A DNA stretch of 64,000 bases, from the NCBI GenBank assembly GCA_018711655.1, contig DVIA01000015.1, forward strand, positions 1-64,000, given 5' to 3'. Origin of the DNA: Candidatus Pullichristensenella avicola (GTDB lineage: Bacteria; Bacillota; Clostridia; Christensenellales; Aristaeellaceae). Both the position numbers and the translations under genes were made by a program. Every line of letters starts with the position of its first letter. The first letter of the stretch is position 1. This document shows positions 44,778 through 53,172 of this stretch, in pieces. The notes beneath the pieces were generated by a model, which saw nothing but the letters and a program-made list of their open reading frames with translations, ran no database searches and had not been told where the DNA came from.

Positions 44778-46955
44778 GTGACCGCAAGACTCAAGCGCAA
44801 GGCGGCGATCATGATCGCCGTGGAACTGATTTTTCTGGCGCTGGTCGGCGTGCTGCTGACCAACATGCAGACCGAGCTTTCCCTGGATGACCAGAGGACC
44901 GGCATCGCCGAAAAGCTCGAGGAAATGGACGAGCTTCTCCAGGCTGCGGACGCTTCGGGCGTGGAAATCACCGAGGCCTTTGACGAAGAAAACCGCGGCA
45001 AGGTCGGCAGCGTGGCCTTCATGTACCAGAACGGCGTGCTTGCCGGCTATACCCGCGCCAACATGCAGCTTGCCGGCGACCTTCTGGATGTGGACAACGT
45101 GCTCATTCTCGACACGCAGGGCCGCGTGATCGCCCAGGCCGGCTCTACTCCGGCGGATTTTACCCGCAGCCGCTACAACCAGCTGCGCACCGTGTTTGAG
45201 GATGGCCAGCCCTCCGCCGCCTTTGAGGTGGATTTCGGCGACGTCTGCTACCGCTACTACGGCGCGCGCATTGACGAAAGCGCCATGGTCGTGGTGGAAA
45301 AGAACGCAGAAACGCTCTATCACCGCCTGGAGGCCTCCTCGACGCTTGCCAGCGCCCTGAAAAACGTCACCGTCGGCCTCAACGGCTTCAGCTTCGCCAT
45401 TTCCGCCAAGGATTACACCTTCCTCTATTACCCGGACGAGACGGTGATCGGCCAGGACGCCATCAGCATGGGCCTTTCCGTCGCCACCCTGGAGGACGGA
45501 AGCTTCGGCTGGATGGACATTCACGGCGAGCGCCTTTACGGCGGCGCGACGCTGCTGGACGATACCTATATCCTCTGCGCGGTCACTTCCGACGAGATCC
45601 TCGCCTCGCGCAATACCACGGTGACCATCATCCTCTTTGCCGTGTTTGTGGCCTTGACGCTGGTGGTGGCCTACGCCTTCTTTATCCTCCACGACCTGCG
45701 CGAGGAAAAGAGCAGGCGCATCGTCGGCAAGCTCTGTTTCGGCACCTCCGTGGCCCGCAAACTGGCTTCGGTTTCGCTCATCGGCCTGATCGCCATTCTC
45801 GTCGTTTCCTTCTATATGCAGTCAATCTTCGCCCTCTCGCGCCAGTCCATGAGCAACAACCAGCGCCTGCAGGAGATTTCCCAGCGCATCGACCAGTACG
45901 CCGCCCAGCGCGATGAACTGGCCGCGGAGTATGACGAACTGTACCTCAACAAGGCGCACATCGCCGCCTATATCATTGACGCCAAGCCCGAACTTGCCGA
46001 CCGCGAAAAGCTGGCGGAATTGAGCGAGATCCTTTCGCTGGAATCGGTCAACGTATTCAACCAGGCCGGCGTACAGGTGGCGACCAATTCGCCCTACACG
46101 CGCTTTACCGTCAGCAACGACCCCGAGGATCAGTCCTACGAATTCAACAAGCTGCTCCTCGGCGTGGACAGCCTTGTGCAGGAGGCCCGCCCGGACGATG
46201 TTTCCGGCGATTTCCACCAGTACATCGGCGTGACCCTGCGCGATGAGGCGGACAACCCCAACGGCTTTGTGCAGATTTCCGTCATTCCCTCGCGGCTGAA
46301 GGTTACCGAGGAGAACATGGAGATCGGCAACATCCTCTCCGGCATCCGCATGGGCAACGAGGGCGTGGTTTCGGCCGTGGACAAGGCCGATGGAACCATC
46401 GCCTATCACCCCAACAGCCGCTACATCGGCCGCGACGCCTACGATTACGGCATCACCGACGAAGAACTCGTGGACGGCTACACCGGCTATGTCACCTTCG
46501 CGGGCACCCGCTATTTTGCCTCCACGCTGGAAACGGACAACTACATCGTCTTTGCCGCCGTGCCTGAGGCCAATATCGGCACCGCCCGCCTGCCGGTAAC
46601 GCTGGTGGCCGGCGCGGCCAGCCTGGTGGCGCTGCTGCTGGTCATCCTCATGCTCTGCCTCTACCGCGACCGGCCCGGCAAGGCTGTCACCAAGGATAAG
46701 GAAGAGAAGAAGTACGGCAAGACCATGGTGGACGTGGTCATGCCCGACGGCTCGGTGAAAAAGACCGAGGCCGCCGCCAGCCGCTGGCGCAACACCTTCA
46801 TCGGCTGGGAGGACAAGACGCCGGAGCAGAAGCTCTTCAGCGTGCTGCGCGGTCTGTTGGGCGCCTTTGCGGTGGTCATGTGCCTGGCGGCGCTGATGCG
46901 CGATCAGATCTTTGACGAAAGCTCCGTCGTCCTCTTCGTGCTGGATGGCAAGTGA
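44778..46955 (+). CDS. Two-Cache-domain membrane sensor, N-terminal part of an interrupted MscS channel
   Basis: A 725-residue membrane protein. Layout: TM about 10-29; Cache-like outer domain about 30-280; TM about 281-304; TM about 330-353; long helix then a second Cache-like domain about 356-604, with GTIAYHPNSRYIGRDAYD; TM about 605-628; linker; TM about 686-706. It ends at TGA 46953-46955. The same frame continues past that codon without another stop into the MscS gene at 47007, and the residue lost reads GK-stop-AHGLNIF, where Trp (TGG) would be a one-base change. I infer a single sensor-channel protein of about 1,019 residues, broken here by mutation or sequence error. GTG start with GGGGGAG upstream. 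Confidence 0.8.
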   Translation: MTARLKRKAAIMIAVELIFLALVGVLLTNMQTELSLDDQRTGIAEKLEEMDELLQAADASGVEITEAFDEENRGKVGSVAFMYQNGVLAGYTRANMQLAGDLLDVDNVLILDTQGRVIAQAGSTPADFTRSRYNQLRTVFEDGQPSAAFEVDFGDVCYRYYGARIDESAMVVVEKNAETLYHRLEASSTLASALKNVTVGLNGFSFAISAKDYTFLYYPDETVIGQDAISMGLSVATLEDGSFGWMDIHGERLYGGATLLDDTYILCAVTSDEILASRNTTVTIILFAVFVALTLVVAYAFFILHDLREEKSRRIVGKLCFGTSVARKLASVSLIGLIAILVVSFYMQSIFALSRQSMSNNQRLQEISQRIDQYAAQRDELAAEYDELYLNKAHIAAYIIDAKPELADREKLAELSEILSLESVNVFNQAGVQVATNSPYTRFTVSNDPEDQSYEFNKLLLGVDSLVQEARPDDVSGDFHQYIGVTLRDEADNPNGFVQISVIPSRLKVTEENMEIGNILSGIRMGNEGVVSAVDKADGTIAYHPNSRYIGRDAYDYGITDEELVDGYTGYVTFAGTRYFASTLETDNYIVFAAVPEANIGTARLPVTLVAGAASLVALLLVILMLCLYRDRPGKAVTKDKEEKKYGKTMVDVVMPDGSVKKTEAAASRWRNTFIGWEDKTPEQKLFSVLRGLLGAFAVVMCLAALMRDQIFDESSVVLFVLDGK

Positions 46956-47006
46956 GCGCACGGCCTCAACATCTTCGCCGTCACCGGCAGCCTCATCATC
47001 GTCTGC

Positions 47007-47837
47007 GTGACCAGCGTCGTCACCATGATCGTGCAGAAGCTGCTCACGCTCATGGCCCGCACCTTCGGGGCCAAGGGCGAGACGGTCTGCCGCCTGCTTA
47101 AGAGCCTTGTCAAGTACATCTCCGTCATTGCCATGCTCTACTTCTGCCTGGCGCTCTTGGGCATCGACACCGCCACGCTGCTGGCCTCGGCCGGTATCCT
47201 CACCTTGATCGTCGGCCTCGGCGCGCAGACGCTGGTTTCCGACATCCTCGCCGGCCTTTTCATCATCTTCGAGGGCGAGTTCCAGGTCGGCGACATCGTC
47301 ACCGTCGGCGACTGGACGGGCACCGTGGTGGAGATCGGCGTGCGCACCACCAAGATTCAGGACGGCAACCAGAACATCAAGGTCATCAGCAACAGCAACG
47401 TCAGCGGCGTCATCAACAAAACGCGCGACTACTCCTTCAGCAGCGTCGATCTGGGCATCGAGTACAGCGAATCGCTGGAGCGCGTGGAGAACATCCTCCA
47501 GAAGGAGTTCCCCAACATCCGCAAGCACCTGCCCAACATCATCGACGGCCCCTTCTACAAGGGCGTGGTCGCGCTGGCGGACAACAGCGTCATCCTGCGC
47601 ATCGTTGCGCTGTGTACCGAGGCCAACCGTGGGCAGATGGACCGGGACCTCAACCGAGAGATCAAGCTCATCTGCGACAAGTACGACATCAACATCCCCT
47701 TCCCGCAGATCGTCGTCAACCAGCCCACGGTCATCAAGCAGGCCAGCGAGTGGGAGAAGGAACAGGCGCGCAAGTTTACCGAGGAACAGCGCGAACTGTC
47801 TGCCAACATCATGAACGAGGACGAGGAAGAACACTAG
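47007..47837 (+). CDS. MscS-family mechanosensitive channel, C-terminal part of the interrupted gene
   Basis: Carries a typical MscS core: pore helix ASAGILTLIVGLGAQTLVSD, then LAGLFIIFEGEFQVGDIVTV and the beta domain WTGTVVEIGVRTTKIQD, with the mixed alpha/beta C-terminus. From the GTG at 47007 it would have 276 residues. No ribosome site precedes that codon, and the open frame extends back to the TGA at 46953, so independent translation is doubtful; it most likely belongs to the upstream sensor. A strong terminator follows. Confidence 0.78.
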   Translation: MTSVVTMIVQKLLTLMARTFGAKGETVCRLLKSLVKYISVIAMLYFCLALLGIDTATLLASAGILTLIVGLGAQTLVSDILAGLFIIFEGEFQVGDIVTVGDWTGTVVEIGVRTTKIQDGNQNIKVISNSNVSGVINKTRDYSFSSVDLGIEYSESLERVENILQKEFPNIRKHLPNIIDGPFYKGVVALADNSVILRIVALCTEANRGQMDRDLNREIKLICDKYDINIPFPQIVVNQPTVIKQASEWEKEQARKFTEEQRELSANIMNEDEEEH

Positions 47838-47847
47838 ACCAACCCCG

Positions 47848-47882
47848 CGCCCCGGAGAGCCAGCGCTTTCCGGGGCGTTTTT
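47848..47882 (+). terminator. Terminator after the MscS gene
   Basis: Stem CGCCCCGGA/TCCGGGGCG (47848-47856 with 47869-47877) followed by TTTTT. Confidence 0.85.
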
Positions 47883-48059
47883 GCGCTGAGGACACCGCGC
47901 CCGCGCGGATGGGTCGAGGCGATAGCGCCCCGGCGCGCCGGGAGCCCTGCGCGCGCAAAAAGCGACGGACAGCCGCCGGCCTGCCCGCCGCAGAGCGCTT
48001 GCAAGAGCCTCAAACGGCCCGTGGGCGTTCCCAACGCGCATATTCCGAGAAATGCGCGC

Positions 48060-48092
48060 AAAAACGGCGGACGGCTCACATGGCCGTCCGCC
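48060..48092 (-). terminator. Terminator of the malQ-glgP operon
   Basis: Stem GGCGGACGGC/GCCGTCCGCC (48066-48075 with 48083-48092), followed on the minus strand by CGTTTTTG. Confidence 0.85.
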
Positions 48093-48105
48093 AAATCGTT
48101 TTGCC

Positions 48106-50448
48106 TTACAGCTTCCAGATCTTCTCCGCATACTCCTGCACGGAGCGGTCGGAGGAGAACTTGCCGGCGTTGGCGATGTTGCGCAGGCACTTGAGGGCAT
48201 AGCCGCGCGGGTCCTCGCGATAATCGCGCATGGCGCGCAGCCGCGCTTCCTGGTAGGACATAAAGTCCTTGAGAATGAAGTAGTGATCCGGCGCATGCCA
48301 GCTCGCGCCGTCGAGCAGAGAGGCGCGCAGCTCGCCCAGGGAACCCTCGCGCCCCGCTTCCACGCCCGCGGGTTCTCCAAAGAGCGTCAACGCGTCCACG
48401 GCGCGGCGGATGCGCGGGTTTTCGTCGTAGAGCGCGCGCGGGCTGTAGCCCTGCATCTCGCGCAGTTCCTCCACCGTCGCGCCGAAAATGTAGTTGTTTT
48501 CCGCGCCGGCTTCTTCGACGATTTCCACGTTCGCGCCGTCATAAGTGCCGATGGTGGGCGCGCCGTTGAGCATCAATTTCATGTTGCCGGTGCCGCTGGC
48601 CTCGGTGCCGGCGGGCGAGATCTGTTCGGAAAGGTCGGCGGCGGGGATGATCTTTTCCGCCACGGAGCAGTTGTAATTCTGTACGAACACCACCTGCATC
48701 ACCCGGCGGGCCTCCGCGTCGGCGTTGATCATTTCCGCCAGGCGGTTGATAAAGTAAATGATGGCCTTGGCGCGCGCATATCCGGGCGCGGACTTGGCCC
48801 CGAAAATGAAGGCCGTGGGCGTAAACGCCGGCAAATTGCCCGCCTTGTACTCGCAGTAGAAATCGTAGATGGACAGGGCGTTCATCAGTTGCCGCTTGTA
48901 TTCGTGCAGGCGCTTGATCTGCACGTCGAACATGAAGTCCGGGTCAAGCTCCACGCCGTCGTGCGTGCGCACGAATTGGGCAAGCTGCTCCTTTTTTGCG
49001 CGCTTGACGCGGATAAACTCGTCCGCCATGCCATCAATATACGGCGCCAGCGCCTTGAGGGCGGTGAGATCGGTGGCAAAGCCCATGCCGATGCGCCCGG
49101 CGAGGAGGCGGGACAATTCGGGGTTGCACAAAAGCAGCCAGCGCCGCTGGGTGACGCCGTTGGTAACGTTGGTAAAGCGGTCCGGGTAGAGATCGTAAAA
49201 ACGGCGGAACACCGTGCGCTTGAGCAGCTCGGAATGGATCTGCGCCACGCCGTTGACCGCGTGCGTGGCATACGCGCAAAGCCGCGCCATATGCGCCTGG
49301 CCGTTTTCGACAACGGCGAGGCCGGCTGCGTCCACGCCGCGCTGGGCCAGTTCCCCGCGGAAAGTTTCGTCGATGCGCGCGATGATGCGGGCGATCTCCG
49401 GAACGACGCTGCGCAGAAGCTCCACATCCCAACGTTCCAGGGCCTCCTGCATCACCGTGTGGTTGGTGTAGGAAAACACGCGCCGGGCGATGTCCAGCGC
49501 CCTGGCAAAGCGCACGCCGCGCTTGCCCAGGAGGCGGATCAGTTCGGGGATGGCCATGGCCGGATGCGTGTCGTTCAACTGCGCGGCAAACGCGGCGGGG
49601 AGCGCGTCCACGGGCTTGCCCATCTGGTCGAATTGGCGCAGCATGTCCTGCAAACTGGCGCTGACCAGCATATACTGCTGTTTTACGCGCATCTGTTTGC
49701 CGGCGCGCAGCGTGTCGTTGGGGTAAAGCACCTTGGTGATATCCTCGGCGCGGTTTTTCTTTGCCGAAGCCTGCGCGTATTTTTGCGCGTTGAAGAGGGG
49801 GAAGTTCAATTCCTCCTCGCTCTCGGCCTGCCAAAGGCGCAGCGTGCCGATGTTGCGCCCATCCAGGCCGACGACGGGCATATCGTAGGGCACGGCGATC
49901 ACATCGCCCGTGCGCATCGGCACGACGACGGCCAGATCGTCGCGGCGAACGCTCCAGGCGTCGCCCCACTTTGTCCAGTCGTCCGGGACCTCCACCTGAC
50001 GGCAATCCTCAAACTTCTGGCGGAAAAGGCCGAACTTGTAGCGCAGGCCGTAGCCGTCCAGGGGGATGCCGTGGGTGGCGGCGCTGTCCAGGAAACAGGC
50101 GGCGAGGCGGCCGAGGCCGCCGTTGCCCAGCGCCATGTCCTCCACTTCCTCAAGGGCGTTCAAATCCACGCCCTTTTCGCCAAGAAGTTCGCGCGTCTCT
50201 TCCAGGACGCCCAGGGCCAGCAGGTTGTTAAACACCATGCGGCCAACCAGGTATTCCGCCGAGAGATAGAAGGCCCTGCGGCCCGCGGCGCGGCGGCGTT
50301 CGCTCGTCGCCCAGACGGGAGCGATTTCCAACATGCAGGCCTCGGCCAGCGCCGCGTGCAGCTGCTTGGGCGAAGCCTCGGCCAGCGTGCAGTGCGCGTT
50401 TTTGAGCAGTATTTTTTCCGTGTTTGCGATCAGTTCGCGTGCGTTCAA
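48106..50448 (-). CDS. glgP: Glycogen/maltodextrin phosphorylase
   Basis: Releases glucose-1-phosphate from alpha-1,4-glucan ends. The 780-residue GT35 enzyme has the AFYLSAEYLVGR N-terminal signature, ALGNGGLGRLAACFLDS, and the PLP-lysine region EASGTGNMKLMLNGA. The start is TTG at 50448: AAAGGAGG lies 8 nt upstream and the TTGA overlap couples it to malQ. The ATG at 50455 is in another frame. Confidence 0.93.
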   Translation of the reverse strand: MNARELIANTEKILLKNAHCTLAEASPKQLHAALAEACMLEIAPVWATSERRRAAGRRAFYLSAEYLVGRMVFNNLLALGVLEETRELLGEKGVDLNALEEVEDMALGNGGLGRLAACFLDSAATHGIPLDGYGLRYKFGLFRQKFEDCRQVEVPDDWTKWGDAWSVRRDDLAVVVPMRTGDVIAVPYDMPVVGLDGRNIGTLRLWQAESEEELNFPLFNAQKYAQASAKKNRAEDITKVLYPNDTLRAGKQMRVKQQYMLVSASLQDMLRQFDQMGKPVDALPAAFAAQLNDTHPAMAIPELIRLLGKRGVRFARALDIARRVFSYTNHTVMQEALERWDVELLRSVVPEIARIIARIDETFRGELAQRGVDAAGLAVVENGQAHMARLCAYATHAVNGVAQIHSELLKRTVFRRFYDLYPDRFTNVTNGVTQRRWLLLCNPELSRLLAGRIGMGFATDLTALKALAPYIDGMADEFIRVKRAKKEQLAQFVRTHDGVELDPDFMFDVQIKRLHEYKRQLMNALSIYDFYCEYKAGNLPAFTPTAFIFGAKSAPGYARAKAIIYFINRLAEMINADAEARRVMQVVFVQNYNCSVAEKIIPAADLSEQISPAGTEASGTGNMKLMLNGAPTIGTYDGANVEIVEEAGAENNYIFGATVEELREMQGYSPRALYDENPRIRRAVDALTLFGEPAGVEAGREGSLGELRASLLDGASWHAPDHYFILKDFMSYQEARLRAMRDYREDPRGYALKCLRNIANAGKFSSDRSVQEYAEKIWKL

Positions 50449-51956
50449 TCTTCATGCCTCCTTTGGGCGGGTCGTTCGCCGGCCATGCGGCCGGTGCGTT
50501 CGTTGAGGGCGCGGATGCGCGCAGCCAGCGCGTCGCTTGCCGCGCCGGGGCGCATGCGCCACAGCCAGTTGCCGCCCACCGTGCCGGGGAAATTCATGCG
50601 CGCCTCGCCGCCCAGGCCCAGGAAATCCTGCATGGGCACGATGGCCGTGTCGGCGACGGAGGCAAAGGCGCATTCGATCATCGCCTCGCAGATGGTTTCG
50701 GCCCCGGGGAGCGTTTTGCGGGCCAGTTCCTTCACCGGCTCCGCCGCCTTTTCCCACCAGCCGAGAATGGTGTCGTTGTCGTGCGTGCCGGTGTAGACGA
50801 CGCAGTTTTGGACGATGTTGCCCGGGAAGTGCGGGTTCGCCTCGTCGGAATCAAAGCCGAATTCGAGGACTTTCATGCCCGGATAGCCGAAGTGGTCGAT
50901 GAGCCTGCGCACGCGCGGGCCGACCTCGCCCAGGTCCTCGGCGACGATCCTCAGATCCGGCAACGCCTTTTCCACGCGCCTAAACAGCGCTTTGCCCGGC
51001 GCTTTGATCCACTTGCCCTCGCGGGCGGTAGGGCAGGCGGCGGGAATGGAGTAGTAGTTGGCAAAGCCGATAAAGTGGTCGATGCGCAGCCAGTCAAACA
51101 GCGCCGCTGCCGAATGCAGGCGGCGCAGCCACCAGCGGAACCGGTCGCGACGCATTCGCCTCCAGTCGTAAAGGGGATTGCCCCAGCGTTGTCCGTCGGC
51201 GCAGAAATAGTCCGGCGGCACGCCGGCCACGCGCAGGGGAGTGAAGTCCTTTCCAAGCTGGAAAAGCTCCGGCTCCGCCCAGGTATCGGCAGAATCCTCG
51301 GCCACATAGATGGGCATGTCGCCGAAAAGGACGATGCCCTTTTTCGCCGCGTAGGCACGCAACGCGCGCCACTGGCGGAAAAACAACCATTGGCAGTAGC
51401 GGTAAAAATCGGCGCTTTGCTGGAAGGGCGCGGCGTTCACGCGCCGCACGTCCTGATATTCCTTTGGCCATTTTGTCCACATTTCCCCGCCGCAGGCGTC
51501 CTTGATGGCGGCGTAGAGGGCGTAGGTGTCCAGCCAGTTGACGGCGCGCTTGCCGTCCGGCGACCAGGCCTGTCCGGCGGCAAAGGCGCGCACCTCTGCT
51601 TCCACGCGGGAAAAAGACTGTTGAAACGACAGGCGCAAAAGCTTCTCCTTTTGCGCGCGCACGGCGGGGAAATCGGCGCGGCCGGAGATGCCGTCCGCCT
51701 CCGGCAGATCCGCGTCCAGCAAGCCCTCCTCGCGCAGACGCTCCAGGTCGATGAGCATGGGATTGCCCGCGTGCGTGGAGGCGGATTGGTAAGGCGATTC
51801 GCCATAGCCGGTCGGGCCGATGGGCAGCATCTGCCACACGCGCAGCCCCGCCGCCTCCATAAAGTCGGCAAAAGCGTAGGCCTCGCGGCCCAGCGTGCCC
51901 ACGCCGCCCGCAGAAGGCAGCGAAGTGATGTGCATAAGTACGCCGCTTTGACGCAT
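50445..51956 (-). CDS. malQ: 4-alpha-glucanotransferase
   Basis: Disproportionates maltodextrins, feeding GlgP with longer chains. The 503-residue GH77 protein has SGVLMHITSLPS at the N-terminus, SPYQSAST, the catalytic region LRIDHFIGF (nucleophile Asp), VAEDLGEVG (acid Glu) and YTGTHDND. GGAGG precedes the ATG. It is the first gene of a two-gene operon with glgP. Confidence 0.93.
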   Translation of the reverse strand: MRQSGVLMHITSLPSAGGVGTLGREAYAFADFMEAAGLRVWQMLPIGPTGYGESPYQSASTHAGNPMLIDLERLREEGLLDADLPEADGISGRADFPAVRAQKEKLLRLSFQQSFSRVEAEVRAFAAGQAWSPDGKRAVNWLDTYALYAAIKDACGGEMWTKWPKEYQDVRRVNAAPFQQSADFYRYCQWLFFRQWRALRAYAAKKGIVLFGDMPIYVAEDSADTWAEPELFQLGKDFTPLRVAGVPPDYFCADGQRWGNPLYDWRRMRRDRFRWWLRRLHSAAALFDWLRIDHFIGFANYYSIPAACPTAREGKWIKAPGKALFRRVEKALPDLRIVAEDLGEVGPRVRRLIDHFGYPGMKVLEFGFDSDEANPHFPGNIVQNCVVYTGTHDNDTILGWWEKAAEPVKELARKTLPGAETICEAMIECAFASVADTAIVPMQDFLGLGGEARMNFPGTVGGNWLWRMRPGAASDALAARIRALNERTGRMAGERPAQRRHED

Positions 51957-52025
51957 AGACGTCCTCCGTTTTTCGGCAATGCCGTCAAAACGCCGCGCGT
52001 GCGCGGCTGTTTAACGTTCTCATCC

Positions 52026-52054
52026 ATTATACACGCGCCGAAGCGGTTTTGAAA
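52026..52054 (-). promoter_or_regulatory. Promoter of malQ-glgP
   Basis: On the minus strand, TTTCAA (52049-52054), a 17-nt spacer and TATAAT (52026-52031). Confidence 0.55.
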
Positions 52055-52140
52055 GTGAATTTTCAGGAAGGAACGGTTGAAAAATGTGGTTTTCTGCGCT
52101 GGATTTCGCGGCGAACGCGTGAAATGTTAACCGGGCTGTG

Positions 52141-52382
52141 CCGGCAGTGCCGGCGGCCAGAAGCTGCCGCGCCGGAGCGATGCGCATCCGCCCCAGGAGC
52201 AGGGGGCGGACGCGCAGGGTAGCGTTTCTGATGAGAGGGACATCATATTGGCGACGGCAGGCCGGCAGTGCCGGCGGCCAGAAGCTGCCGCACCGGAGCG
52301 ATGCGCATCCGCCCCAGGAGCAGGGGGCGGACGCGCAGGGTCGCGTTTCTGATGAAAGGGGCGTCATATTGGCGACGGCAGG
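52141..52382 (+). repeat. 121-bp repeat cluster, left orientation, 2 copies
   Basis: Copies at 52141-52261 and 52262-52382, nearly identical. Each contains CCGGCAGTGCCGGCGGCCAG, GCGCATCCGCCCC and TCATATTGGCGACGGCAGG. The same family occurs in inverted orientation at 52686-53172. Open frames read through it but lack domains, so they are not annotated as genes. Confidence 0.88.
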
Positions 52383-52695
52383 CTCACGAGCAGGAGCCTG
52401 CCGTCTGTGGTGAAAAAACCAGGGTTCTTGCAGCGGAGAAGAGAGACATGTGGGGATTCGACGACAAAGACGGCAGGACGCGTTTTTTGCAGACAGGGAG
52501 CGTCTGTGCGGCGAGGTATGACAAGGCAAGATCGCGCCAGAAGCCCAACGTTGCGCCTGGGTGAACGGTCTTGCCATTGTAAAAAAGCGAAGGCTGTATG
52601 GGCGTTTTCCCGTTTGCGGGCAACGCCGCGAGGATACGTCTCCATCAGGGCTTTAATGTCATAGACGGCAGGCTCCCGCTCGTGAGCCTGCCGTC
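52374..52695. other. Unique segment bounded by matching hairpins between repeat clusters
   Basis: The segment between the two clusters is closed at each side by the same hairpin, GACGGCAGGCTC/GAGCCTGCCGTC (52374-52405 and 52664-52695), with 8-nt loops. The 258 bp between (52406-52663) is unlike the repeats and is less GC-rich. I found no convincing gene or RNA in it. The symmetry suggests a mobile or inverting element remnant. Confidence 0.6.
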
Positions 52696-53172
52696 GCCGA
52701 TATGAATCACCTTTTGCCAGAAACGCAACCCAGAGCATCCGCCCCCCTGCGCGTGGGGCGGATGCGCGCCGCTTCAGCGCGGCAGCTGCTGGCCGCCGGC
52801 ACCGCCGGCCTGCCGTCGCCGATATGAATTACCTTTCGCCAGAAACGCAACCCAGAGCATCCGCCCCCTGCGCGTGGGGCGGATGCGCGTTGCCCATGAG
52901 CGGCAGTTGCAGGCCGCCGGCACAGCCGGCCTGCCGTCGCCGATATGAATCACCTTTCGCCAGAAACGCAACCCAGAGCATCCGCCCCCCTGCGCATGGG
53001 GCGGATGCGCGCCGCTTCAGCGCGGCAGCTGCAGGCCGCCGGCACCGCCGGCCTGCCGTCGCCGATATGAATCACCTTTCGCCAGGAACGCAACCCAGAG
53101 CATCCGCCCCCTGCGCGTGGGGCGGATACGCGCCGCCCATGAGCGGCAGCGTCTGGCCGCCGGCACAGCCGG
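52686..53172 (-). repeat. 121-bp repeat cluster, right orientation, 4 copies
   Basis: Copies begin at 52686, 52808, 52929 and 53051 with GCCTGCCGTCGCCGATATGA. Each holds AACGCAACCCAGAGCATCCG and the hairpin GCATCCGCCCC/GGGGCGGATGC, then ends in a GGCCGCCGGCAC palindrome. They are the inverse of the copies at 52141-52382. The last copy contains the argH stop codon. Confidence 0.9.

Noticed and set aside
46953-46955. Selenocysteine at the in-frame TGA of the sensor-channel gene
   Set aside because: I see no convincing SECIS hairpin directly after the codon, and MscS proteins are not known selenoproteins. Trp-to-stop mutation is simpler.
46953-46955. TGA read as Trp by a changed genetic code
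   Set aside because: Many intact genes here stop at TGA, several in ATGA or GTGA overlaps with the next gene.
52141-53172. CRISPR array
   Set aside because: Units are 121 bp of continuous repeat without unique spacers, and no cas genes are present.
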